Source: Parapedobacter tibetensis
GTDB lineage: Bacteria; Bacteroidota; Bacteroidia; Sphingobacteriales; Sphingobacteriaceae
DNA length: 64,000 bases
Assembly: GCF_024643205.1 (NCBI RefSeq)
Contig: NZ_JAMKQJ010000006.1
Span: forward strand, 301,564-365,563
Direction of reading: 5' to 3'
A program made the translations under genes and the position numbers. The notes beneath the pieces are model-generated. The model had not been told where the DNA came from. It did not search any database and saw only the letters and a list, made by a program, of their open reading frames with translations. Within the stretch, counting starts at the first letter, position 1. Every line of letters starts with the position of its first letter. Shown here in pieces: positions 1 through 7,371 of this stretch.

Positions 1-789
1 GACTATGTGAGCTTGGAGAATATCTCTCAACAAGTTGATTCCGTTATTGTCCTATCGTCATATACATACAAATTGCTTTCAGTAGAATATGATATTCCTG
101 CATCAAAAATTATCCTGCTACCGAACACCCTTAGCGACCGCGCAGCATTCAAGTCTCGTAAGGAAATTGAAAGACTGAAAGCTCAAATTGGCATTGGCAG
201 ATCGGAGAAAGTATTGTTGTACGCCGGTAGATTGCAGTCTTCGAAAGGGCTGCATGTATTGCTGCGAGCCTTCGGAAAAGCTGTCGACCGCTATCCAAAT
301 ATGCGGTTGATAATAGCAGGAGGGGGAAATTATGACGAATTCATGAAGATGTGCACTTCCTTTTGTGGCAAGATGATTTTCATGGGCAGGGTGGAAAAAG
401 ACCTTTTATACGACTTGTACAGCATGGCCGATATTGGGTTACAGCCCTCATTGAATGAGCAATGCAGTTATGTTGTTATTGAAATGTTCATGCATGGCCT
501 TCCAGTAATAGGCTTTGACGCAACAGGTATCTCGGATATGATTGATAATGATTTCAATGGATACAAGTTACCAGCGCAGGATGAAGATTTTTCCCTTTCT
601 GATACACAAGTACTGATTGATAGACTGACAGAAGCCATCCTTAAATTACTGAATGACAATCCAAAACGGGATTATTTTGCGTTAAATGCTAGACAAACCT
701 TTGAAGACCGATATAATACTAAAACTGTAGGTGAAGAGTTTTACAGTGAAGTTTACCATGCTAAGTTATTTAATTCACAGATTGTTTAA
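1..789 (+). CDS. Glycosyltransferase family 4, C-terminal part (5' truncated by window)
   Basis: The frame is open to the first base of the window (Asp-Tyr precede the GTG at 7), so the N-terminal acceptor-binding domain lies outside. What remains is the second Rossmann domain of a GT-B retaining glycosyltransferase: LLYAGRLQSSKGLHVLLRAF (about residue 70 of the visible part), then MGRVEKDLLYDLYSMADIG and the donor-binding E-x7-E-like segment with the usual GLPVI. GT4 enzymes transfer a sugar from an activated nucleotide donor, but the specificity cannot be read here. It points the same way as the lanthipeptide genes and ends 144 bp before the precursor. It could therefore belong to that cluster or to a preceding glycan locus. 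Confidence 0.85.
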   Translation, partial: DYVSLENISQQVDSVIVLSSYTYKLLSVEYDIPASKIILLPNTLSDRAAFKSRKEIERLKAQIGIGRSEKVLLYAGRLQSSKGLHVLLRAFGKAVDRYPNMRLIIAGGGNYDEFMKMCTSFCGKMIFMGRVEKDLLYDLYSMADIGLQPSLNEQCSYVVIEMFMHGLPVIGFDATGISDMIDNDFNGYKLPAQDEDFSLSDTQVLIDRLTEAILKLLNDNPKRDYFALNARQTFEDRYNTKTVGEEFYSEVYHAKLFNSQIV

Positions 790-933
790 CAAAAGAAAAT
801 GCTTATGGAAAAGGTAAGGTAAATGTAAAAGACCAGTCGAAAAAATGGTCGAATATCAAATCGAAAGCGGTAAGTAAGGTACTTATCCATTTTTTAACAA
901 GTAGTAAATTGTTCTCATTTAAACTTTTTAAAC

Positions 934-1191
934 ATGAAAAAGCTTAAAAAACTATCCTTAGACAAGGAGAAAATTGTAAATCTTAATGAACAGGGTATGA
1001 GCGAACTGAAGGGAGGATCGATTTCCGCAATATCTAGATTTATAACTCATTACTCAGCCGGCAAATCTCTTGACTACACTACTAGTGTCGTTGAATCTTG
1101 GATGAAAGATAACACACTCTGGGTTGGTTGTACAACAGACCCAAAGTACTCGGAAATGTATGGAACAACTCCCGGGTGTATTGAACCATAG
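934..1191 (+). CDS. Double-glycine RiPP precursor (class I lanthipeptide type)
   Basis: This 85-residue peptide has a Lys-rich start (MKKLKKLSLDKEKI) and a leader ending LNEQGMSELKGG, the form typical of Bacteroidota GG-leader natural-product precursors. Cleavage after GG28 would leave a 57-residue core with 8 Ser, 8 Thr and two Cys (Cys66 and Cys82), the latter in WVGCTTDP and TTPGCIEP near the C-terminus. Ser/Thr are substrates for dehydration and the Cys for (methyl)lanthionine rings. lanC, split lanB and a C39-peptidase exporter follow in the same direction, which supports the lanthipeptide assignment. Similar leaders also occur with radical-SAM systems, but no radical-SAM gene is present in this window. 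The ring pattern is unknown, and at most two Cys-derived rings are possible. No clear promoter box was seen in the 144 bp upstream. Confidence 0.85.
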   Translation: MKKLKKLSLDKEKIVNLNEQGMSELKGGSISAISRFITHYSAGKSLDYTTSVVESWMKDNTLWVGCTTDPKYSEMYGTTPGCIEP

Positions 1192-1202
1192 TAAATTTGA
1201 TT

Positions 1203-1241
1203 AAATGTGCCTGAGAGTGATAACTCTCATGGCACATTTTT
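1203..1241 (+). terminator. Hairpin with U-tract after the precursor gene
   Basis: The stem is AAATGTGCC plus TGAGAG, with loop TGATAA, then CTCTCA, a single bulged T, and GGCACATTTTT. It lies between the precursor stop (1191) and the CPBP gene start (1254). It fits an intrinsic terminator or attenuator. Such sites in RiPP operons let the precursor mRNA outnumber the enzyme mRNA. Partial read-through is inferred because no other obvious promoter was seen before 1254. Confidence 0.75.
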
Positions 1242-1253
1242 AACAGATAAAAG

Positions 1254-2045
1254 ATGAAAGATTCCACATACGCCTTCCCAAATATTATGCAATCAATTTT
1301 ATTGCTTGTCATGATATTTGTTAGTCATTTTTTCGCAAGCAAACTATTTTCATTCGTTGAAAACGAAACGCTGATAAATTTATTATCGGAGGTGTTTAAA
1401 TTAATCCTATTGCTCATCTTTTTATCCTACATGACTAAACTTGGTAAAATCGACAAGGCGCAGTTTAAACTTAAAGTGCCTAATGGCATAGTTCTATTGT
1501 GCGGGACTTTATGTGCGATATTTATCCTATTTCTGCCGATGTCTGATATTTCTTATTTCGATGAAACCTATCTGGAAGATTATGTAGTGGATTTAATTAC
1601 CCAAAGAACAAATGTGTTTACTTTCATTGCAATGTGTTTACTTGGGCCCGTCTTTGAGGAGTTGATTTTCAGAGGTGTCATTCTTGCCGGGTTATTAAAG
1701 CGTTACTCCCCAACAGTTGCTATTCTACTATCTTCTCTGCTTTTCGGTATAGGACACATATCAATAGTCCTGCCCTTTGTATTTGGACTATTTATGGGCT
1801 GGCTGTTTTTTCGCACCAGTAATCTCATATATTGTATAATAATACATTGTTTCGTGAACTTTATCGGCTTTGCGATGAGATACGCTGTATTTAGCAAAAG
1901 AGCTAGTATTGAGGATATTAATAAATATTTGGAGATAAACACGCTTACCAAAGGGGTTATTAGTTTAGTAATCTTTTGCTCCTGTATTTTCGTATTGCAT
2001 TTTATTATGAAAAAAAGGACTTCTAATGTTAGTCGGCAACAATAA
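1254..2045 (+). CDS. CPBP family intramembrane glutamic endopeptidase (Abi/CAAX-like)
   Basis: This 263-residue, very hydrophobic protein has about seven or eight membrane segments. The CPBP motifs are all present in order: LLGPVFEELIFRG (motif 1, EExxxR, near residue 135), SSLLFGIGHIS (motif 2, FxxxH, near 165) and YCIIIHCFVNF (motif 3, HxxxN, near 205). In bacteriocin and lanthipeptide loci such proteins commonly act in self-immunity or in extra trimming of the leader. Here the gene sits directly behind the precursor and its hairpin and ends 8 bp before lanC, so a cluster role is likely. Whether it is for immunity or processing cannot be decided from sequence. The family assignment is firm; the role is inferred. 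Confidence 0.85.
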   Translation: MKDSTYAFPNIMQSILLLVMIFVSHFFASKLFSFVENETLINLLSEVFKLILLLIFLSYMTKLGKIDKAQFKLKVPNGIVLLCGTLCAIFILFLPMSDISYFDETYLEDYVVDLITQRTNVFTFIAMCLLGPVFEELIFRGVILAGLLKRYSPTVAILLSSLLFGIGHISIVLPFVFGLFMGWLFFRTSNLIYCIIIHCFVNFIGFAMRYAVFSKRASIEDINKYLEINTLTKGVISLVIFCSCIFVLHFIMKKRTSNVSRQQ

Positions 2046-2053
2046 ATGAAGAT

Positions 2054-3184
2054 ATGCTATTGGCAAATCCCCAAAAACATCTGTCTTTCTTCAACGGTAG
2101 TACGACACCACATTACGGCGTAGTTGCTGGCGAAGTAGGATATATGCTGAGTTTGGCATACGAATACCGTCTTTACAAACGTAAAGAAAGTTTGGATTTT
2201 TGCGGTAAACTGCTAAAACACTTAATCGGGAAGCACAACTCAAATTGTACCCTCGGTTACGGTTTGGCGGGTTTAGCGTGGGGTATTAGGCAAATACAAA
2301 GAATCGGGATTACCGACGAAAGCATTGAGCCTTGGTTTGAAAATACTGAGAGTATCTTGAGGCATAACTTCAAGGAGATACTCGAAAGCGGGAATTTCGA
2401 CTACTTCCATGGAGCATCGGGTATTTTAAACTATTTTCTTAACAGTAAAAGGAAAGTTGATGTACGAACCGATGAATTGGTCACCACTTTTTTAGATAAA
2501 ATTCATCAACAGTCAATTGACTACTTTTTTTCTCCTAGGGATGAAACGACACCTGATGGCCAATCGGTCCGCATTCTCAATTTGGGAGTGCCCCATGGGG
2601 TTAGCGGGATTATCCTGTTGCTATTGCAAATCAAGAAGAGAACGGGCCGCGACGTGGATGGATTAATAACATCCTTCATGGACAGGCTTTTGACTTACTG
2701 TGATAACGAAATGGGCAACGTGTTTCAGGTTCCAAGCTTGGTGGGCGATATTGAACGGGACAGTACGCTCGCCTGGTGTTATGGTGACTTACCTGTGTTG
2801 TATATCCTCACTGAAGCTACACACTTAGGCATTTGTGATTCCAAGTGCCAGAAAATTCTGGATTTCCTATCAGCTAGAACGGCAAAAAGACGAGACTATA
2901 TGGATGGCAATCTCACCCTATGCCATGGACTGCCGGTGATAACCTACTTCTATTATAAACTTTGGAAAATGACTGGACATGAATTATACGAGAGTGCATT
3001 CAATTATTGGGAGCATGAATTGAAGTCAAACTTTTATATGCCTCATGAACAAAAGAATTCAAAACTTGAAAAAGATATTACGTCAAATTTCTCGCTATTT
3101 AATGGATTTCCCGGCATGTATATCGTTTCGCTTACCATTCATAGGCAGATAGCAGATGATTGGGACAACATTCTCTTATTTTAA
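2054..3184 (+). CDS. lanC: LanC-like lanthionine synthetase (cyclase)
   Basis: LanC enzymes are zinc proteins that add Cys thiols to dehydroalanine or dehydrobutyrine to close lanthionine rings. The 376-residue product has the LanC alpha-barrel hallmarks: YFHGASGILNYF near residue 120, LGVPHGVSGIILLL near 180, the zinc ligands in LAWCYGD (Cys about 242) and LTLCHGLP (Cys-His about 289-290), and a final NGFPGMYIV. The length is close to the family norm of about 400, and all three predicted zinc ligands are present, so it should be active. The start ATG at 2054 is 8 bp after the protease stop, and the next gene begins 8 bp downstream, which indicates one operon. Confidence 0.93.
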   Translation: MLLANPQKHLSFFNGSTTPHYGVVAGEVGYMLSLAYEYRLYKRKESLDFCGKLLKHLIGKHNSNCTLGYGLAGLAWGIRQIQRIGITDESIEPWFENTESILRHNFKEILESGNFDYFHGASGILNYFLNSKRKVDVRTDELVTTFLDKIHQQSIDYFFSPRDETTPDGQSVRILNLGVPHGVSGIILLLLQIKKRTGRDVDGLITSFMDRLLTYCDNEMGNVFQVPSLVGDIERDSTLAWCYGDLPVLYILTEATHLGICDSKCQKILDFLSARTAKRRDYMDGNLTLCHGLPVITYFYYKLWKMTGHELYESAFNYWEHELKSNFYMPHEQKNSKLEKDITSNFSLFNGFPGMYIVSLTIHRQIADDWDNILLF

Positions 3185-3192
3185 AATACAAT

Positions 3193-4296
3193 ATGGAAAC
3201 AGTAGCAGTATGCAGTTCAAATTTTAAAAAGAACGAAAGATGTTTGGATTACATTGAGTTCGAAATGTGCGATAGTGTTATCCCAATCGCATTATTGGAT
3301 GTGGATCAATCATTTGAGAAAGTGCCTGAAGATGGTGTTGTAGTAGAAATCAATGCTTTTTCCTGCAACTATCGGGACAAATCGATAGTGATTCATTCCA
3401 ACGATAAATGCAGAAACCAAAGTGTGTCAGGCAATCTGTACTATTATCCGGTAGGTTCTGAATTCGTTGGAAAAGTAGTCGAAATAGGAAACGAGGTCAA
3501 GCACCTAAGGATCGGCGATCGGGTCATTCCCGACGGGGCATACCCTCTTAAGGCTGATGGGACTTTTGGTGGGCTACCCACGAATTGTGCGTCACAGCGT
3601 TTTCAGATGCTTAGTCAGGCCTATTTGAAAAAAATCCCAGACACGATGTCGGACGAAGTCGCCGCTGCCTTTACCATTGCGGGGCAAACCGTATACAGTA
3701 TGCTGAGGAAACTGGACTTGAAATTCGGACAAAGCATTTTGGTCACTGCAGCAACGTCCAATACATCATTAGCTGTGATTTCCGCTTTGCGTAAGTATAA
3801 TGTCAATATTTATGCCTGTTCGACGTCTGATGCTAATTTCGATAAACTGAAGGAATTGGGGGTAAACGAGTGTATAACTAAATCATCATTGGAGAGTAGG
3901 GAGACCGCACTTTTAACATCTAGCTTTGGAGGGTTTGACGCCGTGATAGATCCCTTTTTCGATTTATACTTATATCCAGTTTTTGGACATATAAAAAATG
4001 GAGGAAAATATATAACGTGCGGTTTATATGCACAGAACGGCAAATTCGAAAATCAAAATAAACAGCAGTTGGATTTCGGAATGTTCTTGGGGACAAGTAT
4101 TTCTCAGAATATTTCCATAATTGGTAATTGCTTGGGAACTACTAGTGATTTGGACATGGCGCTAAAGGACTTTGAAGCAGGAATATTTGACATCCGTATC
4201 GATTCCGTATGGGATAAATCGAATCTATTGCATTTCTTTCAGAAGACGTTCCATCAAGTTCCACGACTTGGAAAAGTAATATTTAAGTATGACTGA
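3193..4296 (+). CDS. Medium-chain dehydrogenase/reductase (quinone-oxidoreductase/enoyl-reductase-like)
   Basis: I chose the ATG at 3193 (METVAVCSSN), 8 bp after lanC, giving 367 residues; an earlier frame start at 3160 would overlap lanC. The GroES-like N-terminal half carries SCNYRDKSIV and VGSEFVGKVVEIG, close to the NYRD and GSE(F/A)G signatures of enoyl reductases and zinc-free quinone reductases. The NAD(P)-binding half follows, with ILVTAATSNTSLAVISALRK where a Gly-rich loop is expected; the usual GxxGxxG is degenerate. The catalytic zinc His of alcohol dehydrogenases (GHE) is replaced by GSE. Placement between lanC and lanB suggests tailoring, plausibly reduction of dehydroamino acids to D-Ala/D-Abu as the LtnJ-type MDR enzyme does. 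That role is inference. The stop overlaps the next start by 8 bp. Confidence 0.8.
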   Translation: METVAVCSSNFKKNERCLDYIEFEMCDSVIPIALLDVDQSFEKVPEDGVVVEINAFSCNYRDKSIVIHSNDKCRNQSVSGNLYYYPVGSEFVGKVVEIGNEVKHLRIGDRVIPDGAYPLKADGTFGGLPTNCASQRFQMLSQAYLKKIPDTMSDEVAAAFTIAGQTVYSMLRKLDLKFGQSILVTAATSNTSLAVISALRKYNVNIYACSTSDANFDKLKELGVNECITKSSLESRETALLTSSFGGFDAVIDPFFDLYLYPVFGHIKNGGKYITCGLYAQNGKFENQNKQQLDFGMFLGTSISQNISIIGNCLGTTSDLDMALKDFEAGIFDIRIDSVWDKSNLLHFFQKTFHQVPRLGKVIFKYD

Positions 4297-6490
4297 CATA
4301 TATAAACCCTTTAATCGATTTCTTTTCAGGGTTCCCGTGCTTCCATTTGAATTTCTGACTAAAACTTTGCTGCGTCCTGAGGAAAACTTCGTGAACGAGA
4401 AGCGTGGAGAGATAGAGGAGGGTATTTATTTATCTTCTCCTGTTTTATTTGGTGAATGGCAAAAACTCCAAGCCGGCACTGTCAAAGAACCGGAAAAAGA
4501 GAGTCGTATACGTTCATCGTTGATGAAGTATGTTGCCAGGATGGCTACTAGATGTACCCCATTCGGCACGTTGGCAACTTGTTCAATTGGAGAGATAGGC
4601 CCCGACACATCGTTTCTATTGGGTAATAAGTTGAGTAGGCACACACGGCTTGATACCCAATATCTTTATGTTCTTGCGGAGTTGTTAAGTCGGCGGCCTG
4701 AGATTAGGCACCAACTACGATATTATCCAAATAATACGGCGTATCGGATGTCAGATCGTTTAAGGTATATCGAATTTAGCCATGTCTCGGAGAAAATTAG
4801 ACATAGCATCACGTCGGTACAGTCCTCTAAACTTCTATTGGATATTTTGAATCAGGCAAAAAGAGGGGCAACTATCGATGGGCTATTGAACTTTCTTCGT
4901 TCCCAGTCAATCCCAAATGCCGATGCCAAGGACTTTATCGAAGACATCATTGAATCCCAAATCCTGATCAGTGAGTTGAATGTCTCTACTACAGGAGCTT
5001 TCTATTTTGATAGGTTATTGGCAATAGTGGGACGAATGAGTTTGAAGGGAGATGGGCTTGCTATTCTCGATACACTCAAGTCAATTAACGCACATTTAAG
5101 ACATATCGACGAGCTTGGCCTTGGGAACGTGAATAAATATAGACGTGTCATAAATGATATAGAAAAAATCCCCCTTGCTTACGATGAAAGCCGCTTATTT
5201 CAAGTCGATGTGTTCCGTGAGCACCGGGAAGCAGAATTGGGAAAGCATATTGTTGATGAACTACAATCTGTCCTCTCACTCTTTGCGAAAACGCATCAAC
5301 ACCAGGGCAACGTATTATTGAGGGATTTCAAGATGGCCTTTTATGAACGTTACGAAGAAGCCGAGGTGCCTTTGTCGATCGCCTTGGATCCGGATGTAGG
5401 GATAGGTTACCCGGTATCCAGGGGTATTGCAGATGTATCACCGGCGATCATAGAAAGCCTGGTGATACCCAGAAAAGATGGAAGGCAAAACCAAGCATTA
5501 GGCCTTAACGCTTTGGTCATGTCAAAGTATCTTAAGGAAGATACTGGAAGAGACGAAGTTTTACTGGGCGAAAATGACTTAAAAGGTATTGCGGCAAGCT
5601 ATCAGAATTTACCATCCACAATTTATGTGATATTTCAGGTTGTGAAAGATAGAAATGCGGAGCTGTTAGTAAATGTGAAGGCCGTTGGTGGAGGGTCCGC
5701 GAAACTATTTACCCGGTTTGCTCATCTCAACGAAGATATCAATGGCTTTATCGCCGAGTTAATGGAAAAGGAGGATGCTTTGTTAGTAGACGGTAATGGT
5801 GTGTTAGCGGAATTGGTACATCTGCCCAATTCACGTATGGGCAACATACTAGCCAGACCTCATATCAGGAACTACGAAATCGTTTATTTATCGGACTCGG
5901 ATTTGCCCGAATCCAATAAGATTCCAGTGACAGACCTGATGCTTTCTTATAAGTTTGGGAAGCTTATGCTTCGATCCAAAAGTCTTAATAAATGGGTATA
6001 CCCTCAACTAACAACCGCACTCAACTATCACAATGATACCCTGCCAGTATACCGCTTTCTATGTGATTTACAGAACCAAGAAACAAGCGGGGGATTTGAA
6101 TTCCGTTGGGGGGATACTGCTAACAACGTTAGCTTCCTGCCTAGGGTGAAATTCGGGAATTCTATCCTATCGTTGGCCTCATGGACCGTTTCCAGAAACG
6201 AATTGCAAGATGTTTTTAATTTGGACGATGGGGATTTAGTAAGTAAAGTTGGAAGTTGGCGGCTCAGACGAAATATCCCTCAGTATGCATTATTGAGTGA
6301 TGGGGACAACGAACTATTTGTTGATTTTGAAAGCAGCTTGAGCATACGCTCTTTCTTTTCGACAGTAAAGAACCGAGCCCAATTCATTTTAAAGGAATTT
6401 ATTTTCGAGACCGACAGTCTCGTCGTGAGCGACGGTGACGGTCACTATATAAATGAATGTATTGTGGCGTTCCATAGAAATAAACAATGA
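4289..6490 (+). CDS. Lantibiotic dehydratase LanB, N-terminal glutamylation protein
   Basis: The 733-residue product matches the N-terminal (Lant_dehydr_N) domain of class I dehydratases, which uses glutamyl-tRNA to glutamylate Ser/Thr of the precursor. Visible hallmarks are FLFRVPVLPFEFL at the N-terminus and SLMKYVARMATRCTPFGTLA near residue 75-95, with the conserved R-x-TPFG core. Full-length LanB is about 1,000 residues and includes a C-terminal elimination domain. That domain is absent here and supplied by the next gene, whose ATG overlaps this stop by 4 bp. Split LanBs are known for thiopeptide-type systems and for the pinensins of Chitinophaga. The 4-bp coupling suggests 1:1 production of the two halves. 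Confidence 0.93.
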   Translation: MTDIYKPFNRFLFRVPVLPFEFLTKTLLRPEENFVNEKRGEIEEGIYLSSPVLFGEWQKLQAGTVKEPEKESRIRSSLMKYVARMATRCTPFGTLATCSIGEIGPDTSFLLGNKLSRHTRLDTQYLYVLAELLSRRPEIRHQLRYYPNNTAYRMSDRLRYIEFSHVSEKIRHSITSVQSSKLLLDILNQAKRGATIDGLLNFLRSQSIPNADAKDFIEDIIESQILISELNVSTTGAFYFDRLLAIVGRMSLKGDGLAILDTLKSINAHLRHIDELGLGNVNKYRRVINDIEKIPLAYDESRLFQVDVFREHREAELGKHIVDELQSVLSLFAKTHQHQGNVLLRDFKMAFYERYEEAEVPLSIALDPDVGIGYPVSRGIADVSPAIIESLVIPRKDGRQNQALGLNALVMSKYLKEDTGRDEVLLGENDLKGIAASYQNLPSTIYVIFQVVKDRNAELLVNVKAVGGGSAKLFTRFAHLNEDINGFIAELMEKEDALLVDGNGVLAELVHLPNSRMGNILARPHIRNYEIVYLSDSDLPESNKIPVTDLMLSYKFGKLMLRSKSLNKWVYPQLTTALNYHNDTLPVYRFLCDLQNQETSGGFEFRWGDTANNVSFLPRVKFGNSILSLASWTVSRNELQDVFNLDDGDLVSKVGSWRLRRNIPQYALLSDGDNELFVDFESSLSIRSFFSTVKNRAQFILKEFIFETDSLVVSDGDGHYINECIVAFHRNKQ

Positions 6491-7371
6491 GTAAAAGAAT
6501 CCAAAGGACCTTCATCCCAGGCAGTGAGTGGATGTACGTAAAGGTATATACCGGAAGTAATACCGCAGATAAGATATTAACCACAGAAATAAGAAAAATT
6601 GTTCAAGAATTGGAGGCGGAAGATCTCATTGAAAAGTGGTTCTTTATTAGGTATTCAGACCCGGACTTTCACTTGCGTGTCAGAATATTGCTCAGCAGCC
6701 CGGATTACGGAGGTCGGGTATTAGCGCTTTTCTATAACAACTTCAAACACTTAATTGAAGCTAGTTTAGTTTGGAATATTCAATTGGATACCTACAAACG
6801 AGAGCTTGAGAGATACAATGGGCATTTGATAGATTTAAGCGAAAGTCAATTCCATGTAGATAGCAGGCATATGTTGGAGGTTCTCAAAATCGTGAACTCC
6901 CAAAACGACGAAAACTTTAGGTGGCTTGTGGCTATGAAAATGGTCGATTGCTTTTTAAGTGACTTCGGGTACGGTTATAAGGAAAAGTACGGGTTGTTGC
7001 ACCAGATGGATTCATCTTTTAAAATGGAGTTCGGTTTCCACGAATCCAAGTCCCGGCAATTTAATATACTTTATCGGAAATACGACAAACAAATCGAGGA
7101 GATGATGATCCAAACAAACAAAAGCGGCGTATCAAAAAAACTTGATAAAATCCTTTCTTTCAAGTCCACTCAGCTAAAAGACGTCATTACAGCAATCAAT
7201 CAATTATCCAGCCGGAGGAATATAGAGCCCCCATTGTCAAGCTATATACATATGATGATGAACAGGATTTTTAAATCCAAAAACCGTACTTATGAATTGA
7301 TTATATATGACTTCCTTAGTCGATTTTACAAGAGTGCTTTGGCTAGGGAGAAGTACAACACGCAACACTGA
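6487..7371 (+). CDS. LanB elimination-domain protein (SpaB_C / thiopeptide-type)
   Basis: The 294-residue protein begins RTFIPGSEWMYVKVYTG and continues WFFIRYSDPDFHLRVRILL (near residues 55-73), the signature of the SpaB_C family. This domain performs glutamate elimination, turning glutamylated Ser/Thr into Dha/Dhb. Here it is a stand-alone protein partnering the preceding 733-residue glutamylation protein. The start overlaps the upstream stop by 4 bp, and the stop shares a base with the exporter start at 7371, so translation of the three genes is probably coupled. The conserved Arg residues of the RY-DP-HLR-R block are all present, so activity is expected. Confidence 0.92.
   Translation: MSKRIQRTFIPGSEWMYVKVYTGSNTADKILTTEIRKIVQELEAEDLIEKWFFIRYSDPDFHLRVRILLSSPDYGGRVLALFYNNFKHLIEASLVWNIQLDTYKRELERYNGHLIDLSESQFHVDSRHMLEVLKIVNSQNDENFRWLVAMKMVDCFLSDFGYGYKEKYGLLHQMDSSFKMEFGFHESKSRQFNILYRKYDKQIEEMMIQTNKSGVSKKLDKILSFKSTQLKDVITAINQLSSRRNIEPPLSSYIHMMMNRIFKSKNRTYELIIYDFLSRFYKSALAREKYNTQH

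Noticed and set aside
934..1191. Precursor as a radical-SAM-modified RiPP
   Set aside because: The leader type is compatible, but no radical-SAM gene is nearby, whereas LanB and LanC are present.
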